A stretch of 64,000 nt of DNA from Candidatus Delongbacteria bacterium (GTDB lineage: Bacteria > Delongbacteria > UBA4055), in contig JAQICF010000135.1 of NCBI GenBank assembly GCA_027858795.1, forward strand, positions 61,752-125,751. Direction: 5' to 3'. This document shows, in pieces, positions 43,178-51,767 of this stretch; positions within the stretch are counted from its first letter, which is position 1, and each line of letters opens with the position of its first letter. The notes below the pieces were generated by a model. It searched no databases. It saw only the letters and a list, made by a program, of their open reading frames with translations, and had not been told where the DNA came from. The position numbers and the translations under genes were made by a program.

Positions 43178-44707
43178 ATGGCTTTAATGATTGATGGTTC
43201 AGGTTTAACTATTGATAAGATAGTAAGTGTAGCTAGAAACAACGAAAAGATCGAACTTCATCCGGATGCAATTGAAAGAATTAATGTATGTAGAGCAATG
43301 TTGGAAAGAAAGATCGATGCTCACGAGATCATGTATGGTGTTAATACAGGTATCGGTGAATTCTCAGAAGTAGTTCTTGATGATAACCAGGTTGAAGACT
43401 TTCAAAAATATTTGATCTATAACCATGCAGCTGGCATCGGTGATCCTGCACCAATAGAATATGTTCGTGGTGCAATGCTTGGTAGAATTAACGTTCATGC
43501 TCATGGTAACTCAGGTTGTAGATTAGTGATCACTCAAACTCTTGTTGATCTTTTGAATAAAGGTGTGACACCTTTTGTATGTCAAAAAGGTTCTGTTGGA
43601 GCATCAGGTGACCTTGCTCCAATGTCTCAAGTAGCTTTACTTATGATGGGTGAAGGAAAAGCTTATTACCAAGGCGAATTGATGGAATCAAAAGATGCAA
43701 TGGCTAAAGCTGGAATTCCTGTTCCAGGTCTTAAAGCAAGAGATGGACTGGCTACTATAAATGGTTCTAACCTTTTAACAGCTATGAGTGCAATATTCTT
43801 ATATGATGCTAAGAAATGGCTTAAGCAAGCAGAGATCGCTGCAGCTATGTCTTTAGAAGCTTTAAAAGCTAATATGAAACCTTATACAAGACTTCTTCAT
43901 GAAGTTAGAGGTTTTAAAGGGGCTATTAGATCAGCTGAAGCAATAAATAAAATAGTTACTGGCGGAGATTTAAAAGAAGAAAAAGTAAAATGTAAAGTTC
44001 AGGATGCTTACTCAATGAGATCTACTCCTCAGGTTATTGGAGCTGCTCATGATGCTATAGCTTATGCTCAGTCTCAAGTTGAAATAGAATTGAACGGTGT
44101 TGGTGACAATCCTATCTTCTTCCCTGATAAAAATATGCAAATTTCCGGAGCTAATTTTCAAGGTACTCCTGTTTCTGTTCCTGTTGATATGGCTGGCGCA
44201 TGTATAACTATGGTATCAGTAATGTCAGAAAGAAGAATGAACAGACTTAATAATCCTGCTTTAAGTGTTGGACTTCCAGCTTTCTTAACGAAAGGCGCAG
44301 GTATGTTCTCAGGATTAATGCTAAGTCAGTATACTGCTGATATGATGATCGTAGAGCAAAGAATCCTTTCAGCTCCTGCTTTTATTCAATCTATACCTGC
44401 TGCTGCTGATCAGGAAGATTTTGTTTCTATGGGTATGAATACTGCAATTAAGAACTTCCAGATCCTTGATAACGCAAATGGCGTTTTAGGAATTGAATTT
44501 ATGGCGGCTGCTCAAGCTCTTGATTTCAGAAAAGAAGAATATTCTTTCGGCGCAGGTACTCAAAAAGCTAAGGATGTTATTAGAAAATATGTTGTTTTCT
44601 TAGAAATTGACAGACCTCTTTATCCAGATCACACTGTAATGCAAAAACTTGTAAAATCAGGTGAGATACTTGAAGAAGTTGAAAAAGTTACTGGTTCTCT
44701 AGGTTAG
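43178..44707 (+). CDS. hutH: Histidine/aromatic amino-acid ammonia-lyase (MIO enzyme)
   Basis: 509 residues. The self-cyclising MIO triad Ala142-Ser143-Gly144 lies in GSVGASGDLAPMSQ, at the position found in bacterial HutH. Also NTGIGEF, YNHAAGIGDPAP (the His typical of histidine or tyrosine lyases rather than phenylalanine lyases), GNSGCR, INGSNLLTA, QDAYSMRSTPQVIGAA, NGVGDNPIF. It removes ammonia from histidine to give urocanate, or from tyrosine. No hutU, hutI or hutG is near, so histidine catabolism is not certain. The amidohydrolase at 19989-21218 is HutI-like only in fold. A strong terminator follows. Confidence 0.9.
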   Translation: MALMIDGSGLTIDKIVSVARNNEKIELHPDAIERINVCRAMLERKIDAHEIMYGVNTGIGEFSEVVLDDNQVEDFQKYLIYNHAAGIGDPAPIEYVRGAMLGRINVHAHGNSGCRLVITQTLVDLLNKGVTPFVCQKGSVGASGDLAPMSQVALLMMGEGKAYYQGELMESKDAMAKAGIPVPGLKARDGLATINGSNLLTAMSAIFLYDAKKWLKQAEIAAAMSLEALKANMKPYTRLLHEVRGFKGAIRSAEAINKIVTGGDLKEEKVKCKVQDAYSMRSTPQVIGAAHDAIAYAQSQVEIELNGVGDNPIFFPDKNMQISGANFQGTPVSVPVDMAGACITMVSVMSERRMNRLNNPALSVGLPAFLTKGAGMFSGLMLSQYTADMMIVEQRILSAPAFIQSIPAAADQEDFVSMGMNTAIKNFQILDNANGVLGIEFMAAAQALDFRKEEYSFGAGTQKAKDVIRKYVVFLEIDRPLYPDHTVMQKLVKSGEILEEVEKVTGSLG

Positions 44708-44722
44708 TAACAGAAAGAAATA

Positions 44723-44753
44723 AAAAAAAGGCAGGTTAAAACCTGCCTTTTTA
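44723..44753 (+). terminator. Intrinsic terminator of the lyase gene
   Basis: AAAGGCAGGTT and AACCTGCCTTT around two A, followed by T-rich sequence; A-run upstream. It ends just before the next ATG at 44759. Confidence 0.85.
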
Positions 44754-44758
44754 ATATT

Positions 44759-45343
44759 ATGAATAAAAACAATTTAACATACATATTACTGTTTCTTGCT
44801 GTAGCATTGTCTGCTTTATCATTCCCTGATAAAAATGGAAAGATCGTTGTGAACGAAAATGACATGATAGTCCGTCTAATCGAGAACACTGGCTCAGATA
44901 TAAAAACTGCAGAAGCATTGTTTACGGTTGATGTATCTCGTAAAAAGTGCTTCGAACTTATAAATAATATAATTGATTATCCCAGTTTTATGCCTGATAT
45001 TGAAAAAACAATTTTTGTCAAAAATACATCTGAAGGTAAACTCTATGACTTTATATACGATGCTCCACTATTCGATATTGAATATACACTGTTACTGAAA
45101 GATACACTTGATGAAGGAATTTATTATATCGAATGGAGTTATGTAAAGGGTGATTTGAACGATAGTAATGGAAGTTGGGAAATAAAAATAGATCCTGATA
45201 ACGGCAACGGAACACTGATCAATTACAGAACATATCTGGATACGGGAACTATCCTTCCTGACTGGCTTATGAACAGATTAACTGCAGGCTCAATACCGGA
45301 TATGATAGAAGCTATAAGAAAAAGAGTGAAAAAGATAAAATGA
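44759..45343 (+). CDS. START/SRPBCC-domain secreted protein
   Basis: 194 residues. Hydrophobic N-terminus (LTYILLFLAVALSALSFP) consistent with a signal peptide. The rest has the SRPBCC/START pattern: AEALFTVDVSRKKCFELINNIIDYPSFMPDIEKTIFVK, DIEYTLLLKD, GSWEIKIDPDNGNGTLINYRTYLD, and a long C-terminal helix (AGSIPDMIEAIRKRVKKIK). Such domains bind lipids or hydrophobic ligands. Its end overlaps the PAP2 gene by four bases, suggesting joint lipid-related work in the envelope. Confidence 0.78.
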   Translation: MNKNNLTYILLFLAVALSALSFPDKNGKIVVNENDMIVRLIENTGSDIKTAEALFTVDVSRKKCFELINNIIDYPSFMPDIEKTIFVKNTSEGKLYDFIYDAPLFDIEYTLLLKDTLDEGIYYIEWSYVKGDLNDSNGSWEIKIDPDNGNGTLINYRTYLDTGTILPDWLMNRLTAGSIPDMIEAIRKRVKKIK

Positions 45344-46170
45344 AATATACTTTGCTATTTATAATTTTAGTTGTGCTAACAGAACTCCATTCAATTACTC
45401 TTGAACTTGCTCTTACAGATAGTATTTACATCCCTAAAGATGCCGCTTTCTCAAAACCGTATTATTCAAGATGTTTTGATGACACAAAAAATATAGCCCT
45501 CTCCCCTTTCAAATCGACATGGAAAGGTTATCTTACAACTGCAGCAGTAGTTGGTACAGGATTTATACTTTTCAATAACGATGAAATTATCACTAAAAAT
45601 ATTTCATCTAACTACAGTAAATCAAACAATGCTATAGCTGAAACTTTCATGCTCTTCGGAGATAAATATTTCATGGGTTCAGTATATATTGCTTCCTATG
45701 TTACTTCTGTACTTACTGACGATGTAAGACTTAGAAAAACTTCTCTATTGGCTATAGAAAGTGCATTGTTTTCTGCTGCGATTACACAGTCGCTGAAATT
45801 TCTTATACACAGACACAGACCTGAGGATGGAGACGGTGCTTATGTTAATGACGGACCTTCCTTGAAGACTGAGCAATTGTCTTTTCCATCAGGACATACA
45901 ACTTTTGTATTTTCAACAGCAAAGATCATCAATGAATGTTATCCAGAGAAGAAATATCTGCCTTTCATAACTTATCCGATAGCTACAATGACAGCACTAT
46001 CCAGAATATATGACAAAAAACACTGGGCTTCTGATGTACTTACAGGAGCTGCGATCGGATATTTTACTGCTTCGATTATTATGAATCGGTACTCTGATAA
46101 AAAAACCGAGATCTACCCTATTGTAGTAGATAAAAACACCTACGGAATAGGTTTAAATTATAAATTTTAA
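45340..46170 (+). CDS. PAP2-family membrane phosphatase
   Basis: 276 residues. Signal or first span, then multi-span body with all three acid-phosphatase motifs: KFLIHRHRP (Kx6RP), FPSGHT and SRIYDKKHWASD (SRx5Hx3D). Such enzymes dephosphorylate undecaprenyl pyrophosphate, phosphatidic acid or lipid A on the periplasmic side. Coupled to the START protein by an ATGA overlap. Ends almost at the convergent membrane gene at 46173. Confidence 0.9.
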   Translation: MKYTLLFIILVVLTELHSITLELALTDSIYIPKDAAFSKPYYSRCFDDTKNIALSPFKSTWKGYLTTAAVVGTGFILFNNDEIITKNISSNYSKSNNAIAETFMLFGDKYFMGSVYIASYVTSVLTDDVRLRKTSLLAIESALFSAAITQSLKFLIHRHRPEDGDGAYVNDGPSLKTEQLSFPSGHTTFVFSTAKIINECYPEKKYLPFITYPIATMTALSRIYDKKHWASDVLTGAAIGYFTASIIMNRYSDKKTEIYPIVVDKNTYGIGLNYKF

Positions 46171-46172
46171 TT

Positions 46173-46538
46173 CTATTTCGATTTCTTCGGTGTAGGATTT
46201 TCGTGTGTCACTGCTCCATATATGCCACCAACAATTCCCCCAATAAGTAGACCTGCTGCGGAATAACCCAAATAGTCAATTCCACTAATGAATGAATCCG
46301 TGTTAACATTATTTTTAGCCAATAATAATCCTATCAATAGTCCTAAACCTCCGCCTACTGCAATAGATGTAACAACTCTACTTCTCATCGATAAATCAAC
46401 TGGCTTATTCTCTTTCTCAGCATCAGTCTTTGTATTCATTAAAATATTCAATTCAGAATTTCTATATTCTAGTCCTTGAGCGAGTAATGGTTGAACTGTA
46501 AATAAAATCAATAATATGCTAACAAATATTTTTCGCAC
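46173..46538 (-). CDS. Small exported or membrane protein with glycine-zipper segments
   Basis: 121 residues from GTG 46536-46538, with AGAGG upstream. Signal peptide (MRKIFVSILLILFTVQPLLAQ), charged spacer, then two Gly-rich hydrophobic segments (VVTSIAVGGGLGLLIGLLLA, YSAAGLLIGGIVGGIYGAV) like glycine zippers. No family recognised. Confidence 0.62.
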   Translation of the reverse strand: MRKIFVSILLILFTVQPLLAQGLEYRNSELNILMNTKTDAEKENKPVDLSMRSRVVTSIAVGGGLGLLIGLLLAKNNVNTDSFISGIDYLGYSAAGLLIGGIVGGIYGAVTHENPTPKKSK

Positions 46539-46566
46539 TAATACCTCTTTATTTATATTATTCGAA

Positions 46567-46592
46567 GTGGGACGCAGATCTGCGTCCCCTAC
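46567..46592 (+). repeat. Dispersed palindrome GGGACGCAGA / TCTGCGTCCC
   Basis: Perfect 20-base core at 46569-46588, identical to 7810-7829, followed by CTAC. It lies between two minus-strand genes, eight bases beyond the stop of the upstream one. Confidence 0.88.
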
Positions 46593-46599
46593 ATATTAA

Positions 46600-47256
46600 T
46601 TAAACCACATCCCAGATCGGAACTTCAAGGAAACCAGCAAGAGTATTCGCATCTTCTCTCAATTTTATTAGATTCCCATGATCAATTACATTTATCCTAC
46701 TACTATCTTTTAATACAAGATTTAATTCATAGCTGTAATAGTGGCTTTTATCAGTATGACAATATTCCGACAAGATCTGAATTGCGTGGATCTGATCTAG
46801 CTCAGCATGAACTTTAATTGAGTCAATGTTGAAAACTTCTCTCGGATTCTTCCTTCCTTTCCAGAAGAAACCCTGATTTTTATCAAAAACTATTGGAGCT
46901 GTCATATGCCTGTACATAAAATATCCTACAAGAAAAAAAATAGTTCCGAATATAAATGGAATGATCATTGGAAGTTCAAATTCAGTATTACCAGTACTCA
47001 TAAATACAGAAAAACCAATGATCACACCAAGACCTGCCATGGCGAACACTAACGAAAATATTTTTGCTGCGATAGAACCCTTAAATCCCATTCTTTGCCC
47101 ACCAAAACTAACAAGTTTATGAGTTCTGAATTTCGTCCCTCCCCTTTTAGCATGTCCCCATTCAGTTACATCTGCAACTGGGTCCGAAAATCTTGAAGGG
47201 TCAATAACAACTTTTTCTCTTCGTCGAAGTAACGCTTGTTTTATTTTTTCAAACAT
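46600..47256 (-). CDS. Two-span membrane protein of unknown function
   Basis: 218 residues. Cytoplasmic-looking N-terminus (KIKQALLRRREKVVIDPSRF, VADVTEWGHAKRGG), two adjacent membrane spans (about 65-85 and 92-112), then a soluble part (PIVFDKNQGFFWKGRKNPRE, HAIQILSEYCHTDKSHYYSYELNLVLKD) resembling PH-like or uncharacterised envelope proteins. AGAGGATATT precedes ATG. No family named with confidence. Confidence 0.62.
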   Translation of the reverse strand: MFEKIKQALLRRREKVVIDPSRFSDPVADVTEWGHAKRGGTKFRTHKLVSFGGQRMGFKGSIAAKIFSLVFAMAGLGVIIGFSVFMSTGNTEFELPMIIPFIFGTIFFLVGYFMYRHMTAPIVFDKNQGFFWKGRKNPREVFNIDSIKVHAELDQIHAIQILSEYCHTDKSHYYSYELNLVLKDSSRINVIDHGNLIKLREDANTLAGFLEVPIWDVV

Positions 47257-47372
47257 AATATCCTCTACAATTAAAATACTTCTATTTAAAAATAATATAT
47301 ATTTTATTTAATTCAATGTCAAAGCTATAAAATTCAAAATTCAATATGTTTGAAAAAGTGTCTAAATATCTC

Positions 47373-47401
47373 TTGCGTTTACCTATTTCATGAATTATAT
47401 T
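47373..47401 (+). promoter_or_regulatory. Probable rpmB promoter
   Basis: TTGCGT (47373-47378) and TATATT (47396-47401) with a 17-base spacer, about 70 bases upstream of rpmB. The best sigma-70-like match I saw in the window. Confidence 0.5.
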
Positions 47402-47409
47402 ACACGCTC

Positions 47410-47434
47410 GATGGACTTAGGCATAAAATCCATC
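47410..47434 (+). promoter_or_regulatory. Hairpin in the rpmB leader
   Basis: GATGGA (47410-47415) and TCCATC (47429-47434) could pair, extended by TT/AA across one mismatch, within the short leader after the promoter. It could be a ribosomal-protein leader element or chance. Confidence 0.25.
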
Positions 47435-47473
47435 TGGAATGTAATTAATAATTTCAATAAATGAGGTTTCAAA

Positions 47474-47704
47474 ATGTCAAAGATATGTGACATCTGCGGA
47501 AAAGGACCTATTTTCGGTGGTTCAGTAAGTAGAAGAGGTATGGCAAAGAAAAAAGGTGGAGTTGGTATCAATATCACCGGAAGATCAAAAAGAGTTTTTT
47601 ATCCTAATATTCAGACTGTTAGAGTTCCGCAAGATGATGCTAGAGTAAAATTAAAAGTATGTACAAGTTGTATTAAAGCAGGAAAAACTATAGTAGTAAA
47701 ATAA
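47474..47704 (+). CDS. rpmB: 50S ribosomal protein L28
   Basis: 76 residues. MSKICDICGKGPIFGGSVSRRGMAKKKGGVG, then KRVFYPNIQTVRV and KLKVCTSCIKAGK: the zinc-ribbon form with two CxxC pairs (Cys5/Cys8 and near the C-terminus). Binds 23S rRNA. ATG preceded by TGAGG. Stands alone; L33 is not next to it. Confidence 0.95.
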   Translation: MSKICDICGKGPIFGGSVSRRGMAKKKGGVGINITGRSKRVFYPNIQTVRVPQDDARVKLKVCTSCIKAGKTIVVK

Positions 47705-47710
47705 TTCTAC

Positions 47711-48625
47711 TTAGGTCTTGTTAGGTCGAGTTTTATATCTTTTATGGATCCACCAGTATTGTGTTGGATCCTTTTTTATTTCATCTTCTATCATTTTAGT
47801 ATATCGTTCGACCAATTTAAGAACTTTATCATCTTTTTCAATATCCATTTCGAGAATATCATCATAACTCACTTCAATAAAATGTTGATCGTGTTTTAAT
47901 ATATCATCCTTGCGTCTTCTGGTCACTGAAAGTAATATCGGCATTGAATATTTAATTGCCAGTACCGCAGGATTCTGATGTGTTGCTGCAAGTTTTCCAA
48001 AAAAAGGTACAAATACTCCCTTGCTGCCTGCGTTCTGATCCGATAAAAGAGCAATAAAGTATTTGTCTTTAATTGCTTTTAATAAAGTTCTCATTTCTTT
48101 TCTATGAATTACCAGGAATCCTGATTTTTTTCTAGGTATATCTATCAATTTTTCAGTTAACTTATTTCTTTGATTCGCAACTACTACTGAAGATTTCAGA
48201 TTAATACATATTCCATAGTGTGCTCCACCTTCAAAAAAACCGTAATGACCACCAACAACAATACATCCTTTATCATTCTTAAGTGCATTATCAATATTTT
48301 TTTTACTCTCATCATCAATAAAAATATGATCCTGTTTTTTCTTATTGGTCAGATACATATATTTATAGCTTTCAAACATTGACATTAGGATTTGTTTATA
48401 CATCTCATTGCGAATCTTTTCTCTTGAAGGGATATTAAGATCAGGAAAAGCTGTCGCCAGATTATCCATTACGACTTTATTTCTAACTTTTGTAAATATT
48501 GTTATGAAAGCAGCAATGAACCTTGCTCCATATACTACAACACTCAAAGGAAGTATCCTAATCATCAGCTGAAAAGCCAACATAATGTAATATTCGATAT
48601 GGTGAGAAAGTGTAGGTTTTTTCAT
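47711..48625 (-). CDS. LpxL/HtrB-type lysophospholipid acyltransferase
   Basis: 304 residues from ATG 48623-48625; a TTG six bases upstream is the alternative, and neither has a clear ribosome site. One N-terminal hydrophobic segment, then the acyltransferase core: IVVGGHYGFFEGGAHYG (Hx4E catalytic motif), MRTLLKAIKDKYFIALLSDQNAGSKGVFVPFFGKLAATHQNPAVLA, and QYWWIHKRYKTRP. It adds secondary acyl chains to lipid A or a related lipid at the inner membrane. Convergent with rpmB. Confidence 0.88.
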   Translation of the reverse strand: MKKPTLSHHIEYYIMLAFQLMIRILPLSVVVYGARFIAAFITIFTKVRNKVVMDNLATAFPDLNIPSREKIRNEMYKQILMSMFESYKYMYLTNKKKQDHIFIDDESKKNIDNALKNDKGCIVVGGHYGFFEGGAHYGICINLKSSVVVANQRNKLTEKLIDIPRKKSGFLVIHRKEMRTLLKAIKDKYFIALLSDQNAGSKGVFVPFFGKLAATHQNPAVLAIKYSMPILLSVTRRRKDDILKHDQHFIEVSYDDILEMDIEKDDKVLKLVERYTKMIEDEIKKDPTQYWWIHKRYKTRPNKT

Positions 48626-48640
48626 AGACAATTTGTTATA

Positions 48641-48666
48641 TAAAAAGAGCAGGTTAAACCTGCTCT
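48641..48666 (-). terminator. Intrinsic hairpin between the acyltransferase and gcvPA genes
   Basis: Minus strand: AGAGCAGGTTT and AACCTGCTCT form the stem, then a T-run (48646-48642). It ends the gcvH-gcvPA transcript. Its CAGGTT/AACCTG core resembles the terminator at 44723-44753. Confidence 0.78.
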
Positions 48667-48675
48667 ATGATTAGA

Positions 48676-50022
48676 TTATACTTCTTTCGAGACTTCAGCT
48701 AAGAACCTGATATAATCATCAAGTTCCTCTTTGCTTCTTTTCTCAGTAACAGCCACTAAGAATTCATCGTTACTCATTTTAAAATCTTCAAGTGGAATTC
48801 CTGCAAATATTCCTTTTTCAACCATCTTTTTCATCATAGGTTTAACTGGAAATTTAGTTTTCACAACGAACTCTTTGAAGAAAGGTTTATCATATTTGAT
48901 TTCAAAACCATCTAGTTCAGAGATTTTCTTTGAAAGATAATGACTTCTCCAATAGCAATTCTCTGCTACTTCTTTCAATCCCTCTTCACCCATCGTGCTC
49001 ATGTATATACCTGCTGATAAAGCACATAGAGCTTGATTTGAACATATATTTGATGTTGCTTTATCTCTTCTAATATGCTGCTCTCGGGTTTGCATAGTAA
49101 GAACAAAGCCCCTTTTTCTATCTGTATCTTCAGTTACTCCCACAACTCTACCTGGTATCTTTCTCATAAGTTTTTTTGATGTTGCAAAAATGCCTAGATA
49201 AGGTCCACCAAAACCTTGAGGTAAGCCAAGGCACTGTCCTTCAGCAACAACGATATCTGCTCCGTAATCTCCCGGTTTTTTGAATAGACCTATGCTTAAA
49301 GGATCTACCGAAACAACTAAAAGTGATTTTTCCGCATGGACCATATCTGCAAAACCTTCGAGATCTTCTAAATTACCGAAAAAATTCGGAGTTTGAATTA
49401 TCACGCAAGCGACGGTATTATCGAACTTTTCTTTGAAACTATCAAGTTTCATTGTACCACAACAATCATCTATCATTACGATTTCATATCCAAGTGAATT
49501 TGTAAAAGTCTTTACTACTTCCGTATTAGCCGGATTTACAGTTGAAGCTATCAATATCTTATTCTTCTTGGTTTGTCTACAAGCTAATATTGCTGCTTCG
49601 GCCATTGAAGAAGCTCCATCATACATAGAAGCGTTAGCAACATGCATTCCTGTAAGATTGCAGATCATTGTCTGGTATTCATAAATTGATTGAAGTGTTC
49701 CCTGGCTAACTTCTGCCTGGTAAGGTGTATAAGCAGTCTGAAATTCCGGTCTTCCTGCTAAAAAACCAATAGTTGAAGGAATATAGTGATCGTACGAACC
49801 TCCGCCTAGATATGATATCATGTTAGCAGTATTCAAATTTTTCTCTGCTAGCTTTTTCATTTCTTTAGTAATCTCATACTCACTAATACCATCAGGTAAA
49901 TTAATTCTACATTCTGCCTTGAACTCTTCAGGAATATCTTTTAGCAATTCATCGAAATTTGATACTCCGATAGCTTCCAGCATTTCTTTTCTATCTTTAT
50001 CTGTGTTTGAAATATATGGCAT
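48676..50022 (-). CDS. gcvPA: Glycine dehydrogenase (decarboxylating) subunit 1
   Basis: 448 residues, matching the two-subunit P-protein alpha chain. MPYISNTDKDRKEMLEAIGV, YLGGGSYDHYIPSTIGFLAGRPEFQTAYTPYQAEVSQGTLQSIYEYQTMI, SLGYEIVMIDDCCGTMKL, EGQCLGLPQGFGGPYLGIFA, TREQHIRRDKATSNICSNQALCAL. It pairs with GcvPB (not in the window; the beta chain carries the PLP lysine) in the glycine cleavage system. GcvH lies just upstream. Confidence 0.94.
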   Translation of the reverse strand: MPYISNTDKDRKEMLEAIGVSNFDELLKDIPEEFKAECRINLPDGISEYEITKEMKKLAEKNLNTANMISYLGGGSYDHYIPSTIGFLAGRPEFQTAYTPYQAEVSQGTLQSIYEYQTMICNLTGMHVANASMYDGASSMAEAAILACRQTKKNKILIASTVNPANTEVVKTFTNSLGYEIVMIDDCCGTMKLDSFKEKFDNTVACVIIQTPNFFGNLEDLEGFADMVHAEKSLLVVSVDPLSIGLFKKPGDYGADIVVAEGQCLGLPQGFGGPYLGIFATSKKLMRKIPGRVVGVTEDTDRKRGFVLTMQTREQHIRRDKATSNICSNQALCALSAGIYMSTMGEEGLKEVAENCYWRSHYLSKKISELDGFEIKYDKPFFKEFVVKTKFPVKPMMKKMVEKGIFAGIPLEDFKMSNDEFLVAVTEKRSKEELDDYIRFLAEVSKEV

Positions 50023-50039
50023 TTCTTTTACCTATTTTT

Positions 50040-50138
50040 GAAAGTTAAACTAATCTATTGTTGCCGTGTAACGAAAGTTAAACTAATCTATTGTTGCCGT
50101 GTAACGAAAGTAAAACTAATCTATTGTTGCCGTGTAAG
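50040..50138 (+). repeat. Three tandem 33-base units that include the gcvH 3' end
   Basis: Units 50040-50072 and 50073-50105 are identical; the third (50106-50138) differs at two positions and contains the last codons and stop of gcvH (minus strand TAG at 50118-50116). Each unit reads GAAAGTTAAACTAATCTATT followed by GTTGCCGTGTAAC. Confidence 0.9.
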
Positions 50139-50493
50139 CATCAGCTTTCATTAGTCCATCGAGTTCAGAAGGATCAGAAAGTTTTAATTTGATTATCCAT
50201 CCACCTTCGTAGCATTCACTGTTTACTAATTCAGGGTTATCTTCAAGCTTTTCGTTGATTTCTACAACTTCACCGGATACTGGAGAATAAATATCTGAAG
50301 CCGCTTTTACCGCTTCAATTACTCCAAGGCTATCACCTTTAGTGAAAGAATCACCTACTTCAGGAAGTTCTACATAAGTAATATCTCCCAATTGTTCCTG
50401 AGCATACTCAGTTACACCAATAGTTACTACATCATCATTAACTTTACAGTATTCATGATCTTCTGTGTATAGAAGTTCTTGTGGAAAATTCAT
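50116..50493 (-). CDS. gcvH: Glycine cleavage system H protein
   Basis: 125 residues, full length. MNFPQELLYTEDHEYCKVNDDVVTIGVTEYAQEQLGDITYVELPEVGD, then the lipoylation motif GVIEAVKAASDIYSPVSGEVVEINEKL (modified Lys in EAVKAAS), then EGGWIIKLKLSDPSELDGLM. The lipoyl arm shuttles the methylamine group from P- to T-protein. It precedes gcvPA across a spacer made of tandem copies of its own 3' end. Confidence 0.95.
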   Translation of the reverse strand: MNFPQELLYTEDHEYCKVNDDVVTIGVTEYAQEQLGDITYVELPEVGDSFTKGDSLGVIEAVKAASDIYSPVSGEVVEINEKLEDNPELVNSECYEGGWIIKLKLSDPSELDGLMKADAYTATID

Positions 50494-50541
50494 TTTGTTA
50501 CTCCTAATATAATTTAATTAATAAATAATTTTTACTTTCTA

Positions 50542-51657
50542 TTACTTAGAGCCGTAGTCACCAAGCTCATAATTGTTTCCATCCGATGAATCCAGACCTT
50601 TTAATCTTCTTTCAAAATCAGTTGGAGTTGAAGCAGCTTTAATTGCTTCATCATGTGAAATCAAACCTTTATCATATAGTCTGAATACACTTTGATCAAA
50701 TGTATGCATACCGTAGATAGTTTCACCTTTTTCAATAGACATCTTGATATCTGCTGATTTTTCAGAATCTATTATTGCTTCCTTAATTGTTTCATTTGTT
50801 ATCAATATTTCAGTTGCAGGAACACGACCTTCACCATCTCTTGTTTGGATCAATCTTTGAGATATGATAGCTTTTAGGGTTACAGATAATAGATTCCTGA
50901 TCTCATTCTGAAGATCACCAGGGAAAAATGATAATATCCTACCTATAGTTTGGGCAGCATCAGTGGTGTGAAGTGTTGTAAAAACTAAGTGACCTGTATT
51001 CGCTGCTCTAATTGCAGTGTACATACTTTCACTATCTCTGATCTCACCGATCATAATAATATCAGGATCTTGTCTAAGTAAATATCTCAATGAACCTGAA
51101 TAAGATTCTGTATCACTTCCAACTTCTCTCTGGTGAATAATCGACATTTTATCCCTGAATAAGAATTCGATCGGGTCTTCAATTGTTATAATATTAGCTC
51201 TTTTATTTTGGTTTACATATTCTAACATTGCTGCGATTGTCGTTGATTTTCCTGAACCAACGGTACCAGTAACAATTACTAAACCTCTATTATTCATCGA
51301 TATTTTTTTTAGAACATCAGGCAAATGTAATTCATCAATAGTTTTTATATCAAAAGGAATAGCCCTAATAGCAATTGCAACTGTTCCTCTCTGCTTATAA
51401 ACATTTACTCTGAATCTTCCTACACCCTTTACACCAAAACCAAAGTCAGCTTCTTTTTTTTCTGCAAAGATTTCCTTCTCTTTCTTGCCCATTAACTCGT
51501 TTGCAATAGTGATCATATCATCCATATTGACGGTTTCTTCACCCCAGTCAACAAGCTCACTATTTACTCTAAAGATTGGTTTAATACCAACTTTTAAATG
51601 TATGTCAGATCCACCACTTTCAATTAAAGCAGCAAACATTCTGTTAAGATCTATCAT
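50542..51657 (-). CDS. pilT: PilT-type twitching-motility ATPase
   Basis: 371 residues, typical of PilT. Walker A VTGTVGSGKSTTIAAML, Asp box IITIEDPIEFLF, Walker B LRYLLRQDPDIIMIGEIRDSESMYTAIRAANTGHLVFTTLHTTDAAQTIGRIL, and the AIRAA-like C-terminal region with DFERRLKG. Retracts type IV pili; also drives other type II/IV-like machines. No other pilus genes are nearby. Confidence 0.94.
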   Translation of the reverse strand: MIDLNRMFAALIESGGSDIHLKVGIKPIFRVNSELVDWGEETVNMDDMITIANELMGKKEKEIFAEKKEADFGFGVKGVGRFRVNVYKQRGTVAIAIRAIPFDIKTIDELHLPDVLKKISMNNRGLVIVTGTVGSGKSTTIAAMLEYVNQNKRANIITIEDPIEFLFRDKMSIIHQREVGSDTESYSGSLRYLLRQDPDIIMIGEIRDSESMYTAIRAANTGHLVFTTLHTTDAAQTIGRILSFFPGDLQNEIRNLLSVTLKAIISQRLIQTRDGEGRVPATEILITNETIKEAIIDSEKSADIKMSIEKGETIYGMHTFDQSVFRLYDKGLISHDEAIKAASTPTDFERRLKGLDSSDGNNYELGDYGSK

Positions 51658-51767
51658 AATGACTCCTTAATTTATTATAACTCATAGATTAATTGTAATT
51701 CATAGAATTATGAATATAAATTCTTATTACATATTAATCAATAATATTTTCAACAAAATATGTTATA

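Noticed and set aside
43178..44707. Complete histidine utilisation operon
   Set aside because: Only the lyase is present; no hutU, hutI or hutG lies nearby, and the amidohydrolase at 19989-21218 is a separate locus.
50040..50138. Possible CRISPR array (three 33-base units)
   Set aside because: Units are directly adjacent without spacers and include a gene end, so it is a tandem duplication.
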